NCBI RefSeq assembly: GCF_039679125.1
Contig: NZ_CP155551.1
Span: forward strand, 1,736,001-1,800,000
DNA from: Blastococcus sp. HT6-4
Lineage (GTDB): Bacteria > Actinomycetota > Actinomycetes > Mycobacteriales > Geodermatophilaceae
DNA: 64,000 bases
Reading direction: 5' to 3'
The notes under the pieces are model-generated. The model was not told the origin of the DNA. It worked only from the letters and a program-made list of their open reading frames with translations, and searched no databases. A program made the position numbers and the translations under genes. Shown piece by piece: positions 32,170 to 42,120 of the stretch (the first letter of the stretch is position 1; each line of letters starts with the position of its first letter).

Positions 32170-33539
32170 CCTCGGTGCCACCCGGCGCCGCGGGCCGGCT
32201 GCGGGACGACCTCGTCGCCCGCGGTCTGGTCGAGGGGCTGCCCGCGGCCTTCGCCGCGGGGGTCACGAGGTTCGGGCGGCCCCTGCGGGCGGAGCTGGAT
32301 GCGCTGACCGGCGCGGCCGACGACCTGGCGGCCCGGCTGGCGACCGGCGCGGTCGGCGCCGGTGACCTGCCGCTGCTCACCCGCGTGCTGTTCTTCGCCG
32401 GGCACGCCGACGTCCTCGCCGGGGCCGGCCTGCCGGTGCCGGCGTACGACGTGCTGGGCGGCTTCCGGGAGAACCTGGCCCGCCCGCTCGGTCCCCGGCT
32501 CCCGGAGCGGCCCCGGGCGGGGAGCCGGCGCTGGCGGGTGCTCGGCCGGTCGGTGGGCTTCCCGATCGGGGTGCCGGCCTGCGTGCTCAACGGCAGCGAG
32601 GCATGGGTGCGGCACAACGTGGCCAACGGCTACAGCGTGCTCACCTACAAGACCGTCCGCGGTCGGGTGCACCCGCCCAACGAGCAGCCGAACTGGACGT
32701 TCGCCCCGCGGGCGACGGGCAGCCTGCCGCCGGGGGCGGCCGGCGACGTGGTCTCCGACCCGTGGGACTGGGTCGATCCCGGCTCTCCGGCGGTGAGCAC
32801 GGTGAACTCCTTCGGCGTGCCCTCGCCGGCGCCGGAGGAGTGGATGGCCGACCTGGAGCGGTCGCTCGCCGCCGTCGGGGAGGACGCGCTGCTCCTGGTG
32901 AGCGTCATGGGGGAGGGGAACGGCACCGACCTGGTCGAGGACTTCGCCCGCACGGCGCGGCTGGCCGAGGAGGCCGGCGCGCCGGTCGTGGAGCTCAACC
33001 TCTCGTGCCCGAACACGCTGAGCGCCTCCGCGGCCGGCGTGAAGCCCCCGCTGTGCCTGGACCCGGACGCCACCGTGGCCGTGGTCGAGTCCGTCCGCCG
33101 CGCGCTGGACGACCGCACCGGGCTGGTCGCCAAGCTCTCCTGGCTCGACGAGCCGGCCCTGGCGGCGCTCGTGCCCCGGCTGGCCCCGCTGGTCGACGGG
33201 GTCGCCGGCATCAACACCCTGCAGAGCCGGGTCCGCCGCAGCGACGGGCAGCCCACCTTCCCCGGCCGGGAGCTGGCCGGGCTCTCCGGGATCGCGGTGC
33301 GCGACCCGGCGCTGGACTTCACCCGGCGGCTGGTGGCGCTGCGGGACGCCGGCGGCCGGCACTTCGACGTCCTGGCGATGGGCGGGGTCACCGACCCCGG
33401 CTCGTTCCAGGCACTGTTCGCCCTCGGCGCCGACGCGGTGCAGTCGGCCGCCGGGGCGTTCGCCGACCCGTTCCTCGCCCGGCGCTGCATCGCCGAGCTG
33501 GGGGAGATGCTGCCCCGGACCCTCGAGGAGGCCAGGTGA
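32166..33539 (+). CDS. pyrD: Dihydroorotate dehydrogenase-like protein with class 1 type cysteine motif
   Basis: A 457-residue FMN TIM-barrel protein at the pyrD position of the operon. The active-site loop reads [10 protein letters not shown] with Cys281 at the catalytic-base position. Class 1 (soluble) dihydroorotate dehydrogenases use Cys there, whereas class 2 membrane enzymes, usual in actinobacteria, have Ser in NISSPN. FMN-phosphate segments are near [22 protein letters not shown] and [12 protein letters not shown]. The first 115 residues precede the barrel and have no transmembrane helix, though residues 1-100 are Ala/Leu/Arg-rich and helical, which could mimic the class 2 membrane cap. 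It makes orotate; the electron acceptor is uncertain. GTG start overlapping carB; stop overlapping pyrF. Confidence 0.82.
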
Positions 33540-34414
33540 CCGCGCCCTTCGGGCAGCGGCTGGCCGAGGCCGTCGCCGTGCGCGGCCCCCTCTGCGTGGG
33601 CATCGACCCGCACCCGCCGCTGCTGGCGTCCTGGGGGCTCGGTGACGACGCCGACGGGCTGGCGCGGTTCACCGACGCGGTCGTCGACGCGCTGGCCGGG
33701 TCGGTGGCCGTCCTCAAGCCGCAGATCGCCTTCTACGAGCGCCACGGCTCCCGCGGCCTCGCCGTGCTGGAGGACGGTGTGGCGCGGGCCCGGGCGGCGG
33801 GCGCGCTCGTGCTGCTGGACGCCAAGCGCGGGGACATCGGCTCGACCATGGACGCCTACGCCGACTACCTGCGGCCCGGCCACCCCCTCTCCGTGGACGC
33901 GATGACGGTGAGCCCCTACCTCGGGCCCGGCTCGCTGCAGCCGGCCGTCGACACCGCCCGGCAGCACGGCGGCGGGCTGTTCGTGCTGGCCCGGACCTCC
34001 AACCCCGACGCGGGCACCCTCCAGCACGCGCTGGCGGGGGAGCGGTCGACCGCGCAGGTCGTCGTCGACACCGTCCGTGGCTGGAACACCCCCGGCTGGG
34101 TGGTCGGGGACCCGCTCCCGGAGCTGGGATCGGTGCGGGACCTGGCCACCCGGTTCGGGCCGGCCACCGGATCGTTCGGCGTCGTGGTGGGCGCGACGCT
34201 GCGCGACCTGGACGTCGACCTGGCCGGCCTCGGCGGTCCCGTGCTGGCGCCCGGACTGGGTGCGCAGGGCGGGGCGGTGAGCGACCTGCGGCGGCTCTTC
34301 GGCGACGGGGTGGCCGTCGTCCCGACCGTCTCCCGGGACGTCCTCGGCGCCGGACCGGACCCGGCCGCCCTGCGGGCGGCCGCCGACCGCTGGGCCGAGG
34401 CCCTCTCGGCGTGA
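33536..34414 (+). CDS. pyrF: Orotidine 5'-phosphate decarboxylase (type 2)
   Basis: A 292-residue decarboxylase producing UMP, the last step encoded by the operon. The type 2 (bacterial long) family signature is present: CVGIDPHPPLLASWG, AVLKPQIAFYERHGSRGLA, and the catalytic Asp-Lys-Asp tetrad part LLDAKRGDIGSTMDAYADY. The phosphate-binding end APGLGAQGGAVSDL and VPTVSRDVLGAG follow. GTG start in the pyrD stop codon. Ends the pyr operon; 91 bases with no clear terminator separate it from the next gene. Confidence 0.95.
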   Translation: MTAPFGQRLAEAVAVRGPLCVGIDPHPPLLASWGLGDDADGLARFTDAVVDALAGSVAVLKPQIAFYERHGSRGLAVLEDGVARARAAGALVLLDAKRGDIGSTMDAYADYLRPGHPLSVDAMTVSPYLGPGSLQPAVDTARQHGGGLFVLARTSNPDAGTLQHALAGERSTAQVVVDTVRGWNTPGWVVGDPLPELGSVRDLATRFGPATGSFGVVVGATLRDLDVDLAGLGGPVLAPGLGAQGGAVSDLRRLFGDGVAVVPTVSRDVLGAGPDPAALRAAADRWAEALSA

Positions 34415-34491
34415 GCCGCGCCGATCGGGAGGAGGACCACGACCGGGTGACCACCGGCGGGCCGCATGGGAGATCCCCAGGGGTGCCGACC

Positions 34492-34505
34492 TATGCTCGG
34501 CGACC
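34492..34505 (+). promoter_or_regulatory. Candidate leaderless promoter -10 of the acyl-CoA dehydrogenase-like gene
   Basis: TATGCT at 34492-34497 lies eight bases before the GTG at 34506, a good TANNNT match. No ribosome binding site intervenes. Confidence 0.45.
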
Positions 34506-35669
34506 GTGACGGCGACCCCCACGAGCGTGGCCGAGGCGGTCGCCCGTGCCGACGAGGTCGCCCGTTCCGTCGCGCTGCCCCTGGTCGAGCGCACCGACTC
34601 CGGGATCTGGCCGGCCGAGGCGGTGCGTGCTCTCCAGGCCGCCGGGCTCGGCGGGCTGGCCGCACCCCGGGAGTTCGGTGGCGCCGGCCTGGGCCTGCGC
34701 GGGGTGGCCGCCGTCTGCGAAGCCCTCGGCCGGGTCTGCGCCTCCACCGCGCTCTGCTTCGGGATGCACTGCGTGGCGACCGCCGTGCTGGCCGCGCGGC
34801 CGAGCCCGCGGCAGCGCGCGGAGTTCCTCGACGCGATCGTGGCCGGCGAGCACCTCACCACCCTCGCCCTGTCCGAGCCGGGCACCGGCGCCCAGTTCTG
34901 GCTGCCGCAGACCCGCATGACGCGGGACGAGACCGGTCTGCTCGTCACGGGGCAGAAGTCCTTCGTCACCAACGGGTCGCAGGCCGACTCCTACGTGCTC
35001 AGCACCGTGGCCGCCGACCCCGACGCGCCGGCGGGGCAGTTCTCGTGCGTCCTCGTGCCCGCGGACGCCGAGGGGCTGACCTGGGGTGAGGAGTGGAGCG
35101 GCATCGGCATGCGCGGGAACTCCTCGCGCGGCCTGCGGCTCGACGACGTCCGGCTGGGCCCCGACCACCTCCTGGGCGACGAGGGCGACCAGATCTGGTA
35201 CGTCTTCGAGGTCATCGCCCCGTCCTTCCTGATGGCCATGGCCGGCACCTACGTGGGCGTGGCGCAGGCGTCCCTGGACGAGGCGACGGCCCATCTCGGG
35301 CGGCGGGCGCACGCGCACACCGGCCGCCGGCTGGCCGCCGAGCCGCTCCTGCAGCACCGGCTGGGCGTGCTGTGGGCCCAGGTCGAGCGCACCCGCCGGC
35401 TGGTGCACTGGGCGGCCGAGGAGGCCGACGCCGGCGGACCGTCGGCTCTGCCCGGCCTGGCGTCGGCCAAGGCCGAGGTCGCCGGGTGCGCCGTCGAGGT
35501 CACCAACGCGGCGATGACCCTCGTCGGCGGCATCGGCTACCGCGACCGGTCACCGCTGGAGCGGCACCTGCGCGACGCGCGCGCGGCCGACGTCATGAGC
35601 CCCACCACCGACATCCTGCGCACCTGGACCGGCCGGGCCGCTCTGGGTCTGCCGCTGCTCGGCGAGTGA
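34506..35669 (+). CDS. Acyl-CoA dehydrogenase-fold protein with atypical active site
   Basis: A 387-residue flavoprotein of the acyl-CoA dehydrogenase superfamily. The FAD-binding middle region is recognisable (LALSEPGTGAQFWLPQTRM, LVTGQKSFVTNGSQADSYVL, and SGIGMRGNSSRGL), as is the helical C-terminal domain. In classical enzymes the catalytic glutamate sits in GGxGYxxExPxER followed by IYEGTNEIQR. Here the stretch is GGIGYRDRSPLERHLRDA followed by DVMSPTTDILR, so the Glu is replaced and the EGT motif is gone. It may place its base elsewhere, like isovaleryl-CoA dehydrogenase, or be a flavin-dependent oxygenase or desulfurase of the same fold. Overlaps the phosphatase gene by four bases. Confidence 0.82.
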   Translation: MTATPTSVAEAVARADEVARSVALPLVERTDSGIWPAEAVRALQAAGLGGLAAPREFGGAGLGLRGVAAVCEALGRVCASTALCFGMHCVATAVLAARPSPRQRAEFLDAIVAGEHLTTLALSEPGTGAQFWLPQTRMTRDETGLLVTGQKSFVTNGSQADSYVLSTVAADPDAPAGQFSCVLVPADAEGLTWGEEWSGIGMRGNSSRGLRLDDVRLGPDHLLGDEGDQIWYVFEVIAPSFLMAMAGTYVGVAQASLDEATAHLGRRAHAHTGRRLAAEPLLQHRLGVLWAQVERTRRLVHWAAEEADAGGPSALPGLASAKAEVAGCAVEVTNAAMTLVGGIGYRDRSPLERHLRDARAADVMSPTTDILRTWTGRAALGLPLLGE

Positions 35670-37762
35670 CCGCGCCGGACCGGCCGGGGCGCTGCGTCCT
35701 CGTCGATCTCTCCGCCGCCGAGGCCGCGCTGCTGGAGGCGGTGCCGGGTCGCGACCGGATCTCCGCCGCGGAGCTGGACGCCCGGCTGACCACCCCGGCC
35801 GAGCCGGTCGACCTGGTCGTCCTCGGCTCCCTGACCGCCGCGCCGGTCGCCCTGGCGCAGCAGGTGCACCGGCTCCTGCCGGACGCGGCCGTCGTGGTGC
35901 TGACCGACGACGACGCCGAGATCCGCCGGCAGGCCTCCTACGCCCCGGGCGTGCCCCTGGACCTCCTCGTCGTCCCCGGCTCGGACCGGGGGCTGCTCGA
36001 CGAGCTGGCCGGCCTGCGCCGGACCCGGGTCGACCGGCGGCGCCACGCGGCGGTGCTCGCTGCCGTGGCCCGGTCGGTCGCCGCGGTCGGGACGGCGCCC
36101 GCGGCGCCGGCGGCCATCGGCGCGCTGCTGGACCACGCGCCGATCGCCGTGCTCGTCGCCGGCCCGGCCGCGGAGCTGCTGGGCTGGAACCGCCGGGCGG
36201 AGGCCCTCCTCGACCTGCGGCAGGTCCGGGCCGGGCAGTCGGTGGACGACCTCCTCCCCGGTGTCGGAGCGCTCACGGCGCCGGTGCTGAGCGGCGACGG
36301 GGGCCGGCCCGACGCCGCGGTCACTCCTCTGCAGTTCCGCGTCGGGGGGCGGGCCGACGTCGAGGTGACGGCGGTGGGCAGCCAGACCGACGACGGCCGT
36401 CCGGTGGCGCTCCTCCTGCTCGCCGACGTGACCGCGCACCGGGAGGCCGAGCGGGAGCGCGACCGGCTGGCCGGCCAGGTGGAGCTGCTCGCACGGGTGT
36501 CCGAGTCGCTCATGCAGTCCCTGGATCTCGGCGAGTCGCTGTCCCGCCTCGCCGGCGCCCTGGTTCCCGCGCTGGCCGACTGGATCAGCGTGCAGGTGCG
36601 GGACGAACGCGACCAGCTCGCGGCCGTGACCGTCCGCCACCGCGACCCGCACCTCGCCGACGACGCCCGTGGGGTCGAGGACCTGGTGCGCCGGTACGGG
36701 GCCGGCAGCGAGCCGAGCCGGCGGGCGGCCGACGGGGAGGCGGTCCTGCTGCCCGCCGTCGACGAGGCCACGCTCACCGCCCAGGTACCCGACCCCGCGT
36801 TGCGCGCGCTGGTGACGCGGCTCGGGGTCGGCAGCGCGCTGGCGGTCCCCGTGGCGGGCCGGGGCGGGGTGCTGGGGGCCCTGCAACTGATCCGCGCGCC
36901 CGGCAGCGCGCCGTTCGGGCGGCGCGACCTGTCGCTGGCGACGGAGATCGGGCGCCGGGCGGGCATCGCGCTGGACAATGCCCGGCTCTACGCCGGGCAG
37001 CGGCACCTCGCGACCGAGCTGCAGCGCAGCCTGCTGACCGAGCCGCCCGTCCTCGACTTCGCCGACATCGCCGTCCGGTACGTGGCGGCCGCGAGCGAGG
37101 CCCAGGTCGGGGGCGACTGGTACGACGCCTTCCGACAGCGCGACGGCGACCTGACGGTCGTGATCGGCGACGTCGTCGGGCACGACACCCGGGCGGCGGC
37201 GGCGATGGGTCAGCTCCGCTCGCTGGTGCGCGGCATCGGCTTCACGACGGCGGGCACGCCGGGGGAGGTGCTCGCGGCGGTCGACGAGGCGATCGACGGG
37301 CTCGAGCTGACCACGATGGCGACCGCGGTGGTCGCGCAGCTGTCCCCCCGCGGCACCGACGGCGCGGACCTGCGCTGGGCCAACGCCGGCCACCCGCCGC
37401 CGGTCCTCCTGCAGCCCGACGGTCGGGCGCGGCTGCTCGACCACGCCACCGGGCGGGCCGACCTCCTGCTGGGCGTCCACCCCGGCAGCCCGAGGCGGAC
37501 CGCGCGGGCGGTGGTCCCGCCCGGCGCGACCCTCCTCCTCTACACCGACGGGCTGATCGAGGGGCGGCAGCAGACGATCGACGACGGCATCGCGCTGCTG
37601 CTGGAGACGGTCGAGCGGCATGCCCGGGACGAGCCGGGCGCGCTCTGCGACGCCCTGCTCGCCCGCCTGGTGCCCGACGGCGGCGCGGACGACGTGGCCG
37701 TGGTCGCCGTCCGCCCGCGGGCCGGGGCGCCGGCGGGCGGCGCAGCCGGGCCCGGCGGATGA
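35666..37762 (+). CDS. SpoIIE/PP2C-type phosphatase with receiver-like, PAS and GAF domains
   Basis: A 698-residue cytoplasmic signalling protein. Residues 1-115 resemble a receiver fold (VDLVVLGSL, VVVLTDDDAE) but the phosphoacceptor position is Gly rather than Asp. A PAS domain (LLDHAPIAVLVAG to VTAHREAERERDRL, about 150-265), a GAF domain (about 280-445) and a PP2C_SIG/SpoIIE phosphatase domain (about 460-690) follow. The phosphatase domain has the metal aspartates in VGGDWYDAF, GDVVGHDTRAAAAM, NAGHPPPVLL, LLLYTDGLIEGR and GGADDVAVVAVR. Such RsbU-like proteins dephosphorylate anti-sigma-factor antagonists. No STAS or RsbW partner is adjacent. GTG start in the stop codon of the acyl-CoA dehydrogenase-like gene. 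Confidence 0.85.
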   Translation: MTAPDRPGRCVLVDLSAAEAALLEAVPGRDRISAAELDARLTTPAEPVDLVVLGSLTAAPVALAQQVHRLLPDAAVVVLTDDDAEIRRQASYAPGVPLDLLVVPGSDRGLLDELAGLRRTRVDRRRHAAVLAAVARSVAAVGTAPAAPAAIGALLDHAPIAVLVAGPAAELLGWNRRAEALLDLRQVRAGQSVDDLLPGVGALTAPVLSGDGGRPDAAVTPLQFRVGGRADVEVTAVGSQTDDGRPVALLLLADVTAHREAERERDRLAGQVELLARVSESLMQSLDLGESLSRLAGALVPALADWISVQVRDERDQLAAVTVRHRDPHLADDARGVEDLVRRYGAGSEPSRRAADGEAVLLPAVDEATLTAQVPDPALRALVTRLGVGSALAVPVAGRGGVLGALQLIRAPGSAPFGRRDLSLATEIGRRAGIALDNARLYAGQRHLATELQRSLLTEPPVLDFADIAVRYVAAASEAQVGGDWYDAFRQRDGDLTVVIGDVVGHDTRAAAAMGQLRSLVRGIGFTTAGTPGEVLAAVDEAIDGLELTTMATAVVAQLSPRGTDGADLRWANAGHPPPVLLQPDGRARLLDHATGRADLLLGVHPGSPRRTARAVVPPGATLLLYTDGLIEGRQQTIDDGIALLLETVERHARDEPGALCDALLARLVPDGGADDVAVVAVRPRAGAPAGGAAGPGG

Positions 37763-38097
37763 CGACCGCGAGCGGGGCCGGCCCGCGTCTCGGCGTGTCG
37801 CGTCTGCGGCGTGTCGGACACGGCCGCCCCACCTGGGCAGCAAGGGCCGCAAGCGAAACGACTTCGTACGGAAACCCGCCCTGAACAGGACTGATCACGT
37901 TGGGTGACTGGCTGCGTGGAGTCCGTGCGGACGCCCTGTCGCGGCGTCCGCATCTTTTCTCGTGGGGCGTGCGTGACCTGCGGATTTGCCGGGCACATCC
38001 TGGACGGTGAGGCTCGGACACGAGGCGGATCCCGTCTCGACGAACCGAACGACCGCCGGTCGGATCGCGACCGGAGACGACACGATTGGGTTGCACC
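37763..38097 (+). other. 335-base intergenic region upstream of the integration host factor gene
   Basis: No credible gene is seen. It holds the ten-base direct repeat CGGCGTGTCG (37791-37800 and 37807-37816), a canonical terminator (37926-37960), and a possible promoter for the downstream gene: TTGCCG at 37984 with GAGGCT about 18 bases later. Base composition is lower in GC from 37850 to 38000 than in flanking genes. Confidence 0.5.
37926..37960 (+). terminator. Rho-independent terminator with T-tract
   Basis: TGCGGACGCC (37926-37935) and GGCGTCCGCA (37943-37952) form a perfect ten-base-pair stem with a seven-base loop, followed by TCTTTTCTC. It is the only hairpin in the window with a clear T-tract. 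It lies 164 bases after the phosphatase stop and 138 bases before the integration host factor start. Confidence 0.75.
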
Positions 38098-38454
38098 ATG
38101 CCCCTGCCAGACTTGACCCCGGAACAGCGGGCGGCCGCCCTGGAGAAGGCGGCCGCCGCCCGCAAGGCGCGCGCTGAACTGCGCGAGCGACTCAAGAGCA
38201 AGGGCGCCACGGTCGGCGACGTCCTCAAGCAGGGCGAGACCGACGAAGTGATCGGCAAGATGCGCGTCTCCGCGGTGCTGGAGTCCCTGCCGGGAGTCGG
38301 CAAGGCGCGGGCTGCGAAGATCATGGAACGCCTGGAGATCTCCCCGACGCGCCGCGTGCGGGGTCTGGGCGCCAACCAGCGGCGGGCCCTGGAGTCCGAG
38401 TTCGGCGGCGACCGGGTCGACCCCGAGCAGGTTCCCGCCGACGGTTCCGTCTGA
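38098..38454 (+). CDS. mihF: Actinobacterial integration host factor (mIHF)
   Basis: A 118-residue nucleoid-associated protein of the mycobacterial/streptomycete IHF family, unrelated to E. coli IHF. It starts PLPDLTPEQRAAALEKAAAAR, a long basic helix, and contains the helix-two-turn-helix DNA-binding core VSAVLESLPGVGKARAAKIMERLEI with RRVRGLGANQRRALE. It bends and compacts DNA and also influences gene expression. The ATG at 38098 matches homologous N-termini; a TTG at 38086 would add four residues and has GGAGAC eight bases upstream, so the start is not settled. It lies next to gmk-rpoZ, the usual context. Confidence 0.92.
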   Translation: MPLPDLTPEQRAAALEKAAAARKARAELRERLKSKGATVGDVLKQGETDEVIGKMRVSAVLESLPGVGKARAAKIMERLEISPTRRVRGLGANQRRALESEFGGDRVDPEQVPADGSV

Positions 38455-38496
38455 GGGGCCGTCGGCACCGCCGACGACCGTGGACGAGGACGACGA

Positions 38497-39096
38497 GTGG
38501 CAGCAGCGACACCGGCACGGCTGACCGTGCTCTCCGGGCCCTCCGGGGTCGGCAAGGGCACTGTGATCGCCGAGGTCCGGCGGCGGCATCCCGACGTGTG
38601 GGTGTCGGTGTCGGCCACCACTCGTCGTCCTCGCGCCGGTGAGGTCGACGGCGTCCACTACCACTTCGTCGACGACGCCGAGTTCGACCGGCTGATCGCC
38701 ACCGAGGGGCTGCTGGAGTGGGCCGAGTACGCAGGGAACCGCTACGGCACCCCGGTCGCCCCCGTGCGCGAGCAGCTGGCCACCGGGCGGCCGGCGCTCC
38801 TGGAGATCGAGCTCCAGGGCGCCCGGCAGGTCCGGGCCCGTGCGCCGGAGGCCCAGCTGGTGTTCCTGGCGCCGCCGTCGTGGGCCGAGCTGGTCAGCCG
38901 ACTGGCCGGCCGCGGGTCCGAGCCGGCCGCCGTCCAGGAGCGCCGGCTGGCCATCGCGCAGGCCGAGCTCGACTCCTCGGGGGAGTTCGACGTGGTGGTG
39001 GTCAACGACGACGTGGTCCGGGCCGCGGACGAGTTGGTAGGCTTGCTGACTGCGCCGTCACCCAGCCTCAGTCCGGGGGGCAGCGCCCACGAGTGA
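38497..39096 (+). CDS. gmk: Guanylate kinase
   Basis: A 199-residue kinase converting GMP to GDP. The P-loop is [10 protein letters not shown] (about residues 14-23), the GMP-binding region is [22 protein letters not shown], and [18 protein letters not shown] and [13 protein letters not shown] are family stretches. The last fifteen residues are a Ser/Pro-rich tail. GTG start 42 bases after the mIHF gene. It precedes rpoZ, an arrangement conserved in bacteria that links GMP kinase to the omega subunit, a ppGpp target. Confidence 0.95.
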   Translation: MAAATPARLTVLSGPSGVGKGTVIAEVRRRHPDVWVSVSATTRRPRAGEVDGVHYHFVDDAEFDRLIATEGLLEWAEYAGNRYGTPVAPVREQLATGRPALLEIELQGARQVRARAPEAQLVFLAPPSWAELVSRLAGRGSEPAAVQERRLAIAQAELDSSGEFDVVVVNDDVVRAADELVGLLTAPSPSLSPGGSAHE

Positions 39097-39154
39097 GCCC
39101 GCCGCCTGCCGGCCCGCCCACTCCCGCCGATCGATCGAGGAGACCCGCCCGCCC

Positions 39155-39418
39155 GTGTCCGGAGTCGCACCCGCCCCCGAGGGCATCACCAACCCGCCGA
39201 TCGACGAGCTGCTCGAGCGCACGAGCAGCAAGTACGGCCTGGTGATCTTCGCCGCCAAGCGCGCGCGTCAGATCAACGCCTACTACAGCCAGCTCTCCGA
39301 GGGTCTCCTGGAGTACGTCGGCCCGCTGGTCGACACCGCCCCGCAGGAGAAGCCCCTGTCGATCGCGCTCCGCGAGATCAACGACGGCCTGCTCGCCCAC
39401 ACCGCCGGCGAGAACTGA
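39155..39418 (+). CDS. rpoZ: RNA polymerase omega subunit
   Basis: An 87-residue omega subunit that assists beta-prime folding and RNA polymerase assembly. The conserved segments are [28 protein letters not shown] and the C-terminal [19 protein letters not shown] start with GGAGACCCG upstream. Length is typical for actinobacteria. Two hairpins follow before coaBC. Confidence 0.95.
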   Translation: MSGVAPAPEGITNPPIDELLERTSSKYGLVIFAAKRARQINAYYSQLSEGLLEYVGPLVDTAPQEKPLSIALREINDGLLAHTAGEN

Positions 39419-39424
39419 GAGAGC

Positions 39425-39498
39425 GGCCCGTCCCCCCGCGACGGGCCACCCCAGAACTGATGACGACGCACCCGGCAGGCACTGCCGGGTGCGTCGTC
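39425..39498 (+). terminator. Tandem hairpins between rpoZ and coaBC
   Basis: The first hairpin pairs GGCCCGT (39425-39431) with ACGGGCC (39441-39447). The second is a perfect sixteen-base-pair stem, GACGACGCACCCGGCA (39462-39477) with its complement at 39483-39498 and a five-base loop. No T-tract follows; the coaBC ribosome binding site (GGGAGGA) begins six bases later. It may terminate rpoZ transcription or act as an attenuator. Confidence 0.6.
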
Positions 39499-39517
39499 GT
39501 ATCGGGAGGATGACGTC

Positions 39518-40744
39518 ATGAGCCGGATCGTCCTGGGCGTCAGCGGTGGCGTCGCCGCCTACAAGGCCGCGCTGCTGCTGCGCGCCCTGACCGAGGCCGG
39601 GCACGACGTCCGCGTCGTCCCCACCCCGGGGGCACTGCACTTCGTCGGCGCGGCCACGTTCGAGGCGCTGTCGGGCAACCCGGTGACCACCGACGTCTGG
39701 TCCGACGTCCCCGAGGTGGCGCACGTGCGGATCGGCCAGGAGGCCGACCTCGTCGTGGTCGCCCCCGCCACGGCCGACCTGCTCGCCCGGGCGGCCGCCG
39801 GCCGGGCCGACGACCTGCTGACCGCCACGCTGCTGACCGCGCACTGCCCGGTCGTCTTCGTGCCGGCGATGCACACCGAGATGTGGCTGCACCCGGCCAC
39901 GCAGGACAACGTGGCCACGCTGCGCCGGCGCGGATCGGTCGTCCTGCCGCCCGCCGTGGGCCGGCTCACCGGGCCCGACTCCGGCCCCGGCCGGCTGCCC
40001 GAACCCGCCGACATCGCCGCGCTGGCCGCGGTCGTGCTCGCCGACGGGGCCGCCGCGCTGCCGCAGGACCTCACCGGCCGGCGCGTGGTCATCAGCGCCG
40101 GCGGTACCCGCGAACCCCTGGACCCGGTGCGCTACCTGGGCAACCGGTCCTCGGGCAAACAGGGCTGGGCCCTGGCGCGGATCGCCGCCGCCCGTGGTGC
40201 GGAGGTGGTCCTCGTCGCGGCGAACGTGGAGCTGCCGGCGCCCTTCGGGGTCCGCGTCGTGCCGGTCGGTACCGCCGAGGAGCTGCGCGCCGCCGTGATC
40301 GCGGAGTCGGCGGATGCCGACGTCGTGGTGATGGCCGCGGCGGTCGCCGACTTCCGGCCGGCCAGCCCCGCGCCCACCAAGCTGAAGAAGGGCGCGGCCA
40401 GCGAGCCGAGCGCCGTCGAGCTGGTGCGCACTCCCGACGTCCTCGCCGAGCTGGTCGCCAAGCGGCCGTCGGGGCAGCTGGTCGTCGGCTTCGCCGCCGA
40501 GACCGGCGACGCAGAGGGCGACGTGCTGGCCCACGCCCGCGCGAAGCTGGCGCGCAAGGGCTGCGACCTCCTGGTGGTCAACGACGTCTCCGCCGGTCAG
40601 GTGTTCGGCCGGCCCGACAACGCCGTCGTCGTGCTGGCTCCGGACGGTGCGTCCACCGAGGTGTCGCACGGCAGCAAGGACGCCGTCGCCGCCGGGATCT
40701 GGGCCGCCGTCGCGGCCCGGCTGAGCCCCCGCAGCGGGCACTGA
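39518..40744 (+). CDS. coaBC: Bifunctional phosphopantothenoylcysteine decarboxylase/ligase
   Basis: A 408-residue enzyme making 4'-phosphopantetheine for coenzyme A. The N-terminal flavin-dependent CoaC half shows LGVSGGVAAYKAALLLRAL, the active-site His in VPEVAHVRIG, and VVVAPATADLLAR with PAMHTEMW. The C-terminal CoaB half starts at about residue 190 with VVISAGGTREPLDPVRYLGNRSSGKQG, then MAAAVADFRP, TKLKKG, and FAAETGDAE and VNDVSAGQVFG. ATG with GGGAGGATGACGTC upstream. Located between rpoZ and metK as in other actinobacteria. Confidence 0.96.
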   Translation: MSRIVLGVSGGVAAYKAALLLRALTEAGHDVRVVPTPGALHFVGAATFEALSGNPVTTDVWSDVPEVAHVRIGQEADLVVVAPATADLLARAAAGRADDLLTATLLTAHCPVVFVPAMHTEMWLHPATQDNVATLRRRGSVVLPPAVGRLTGPDSGPGRLPEPADIAALAAVVLADGAAALPQDLTGRRVVISAGGTREPLDPVRYLGNRSSGKQGWALARIAAARGAEVVLVAANVELPAPFGVRVVPVGTAEELRAAVIAESADADVVVMAAAVADFRPASPAPTKLKKGAASEPSAVELVRTPDVLAELVAKRPSGQLVVGFAAETGDAEGDVLAHARAKLARKGCDLLVVNDVSAGQVFGRPDNAVVVLAPDGASTEVSHGSKDAVAAGIWAAVAARLSPRSGH

Positions 40745-40840
40745 GGGACGCCGTCGCTGCTGGCCCGGGGCCACGCCGGTAACGTGCCACCCGGTGCTCC
40801 GCACCGAACCGCCCACCGCCACCGTCTCAGGGAGTCCCGA

Positions 40841-42037
<1,197 letters not shown>

Positions 42038-42120
42038 CGGAGGACCCCGCCCACCGCGCCCCTCGCACGGCCGGGGCCGGGTGGGACAGCGCTGTCGGTA
42101 CGGGCGGGGAGACTGGTCGG

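Noticed and set aside
35537..37852. Long antisense frame opposite the SpoIIE-type phosphatase gene
   Set aside because: Arg/Gln/Gly-rich translation without motifs; the sense strand has recognisable PAS, GAF and PP2C domains.
40745..40840. SAM riboswitch before metK
   Set aside because: The 96-base gap shows no conserved SAM aptamer pattern or terminator/antiterminator pair.
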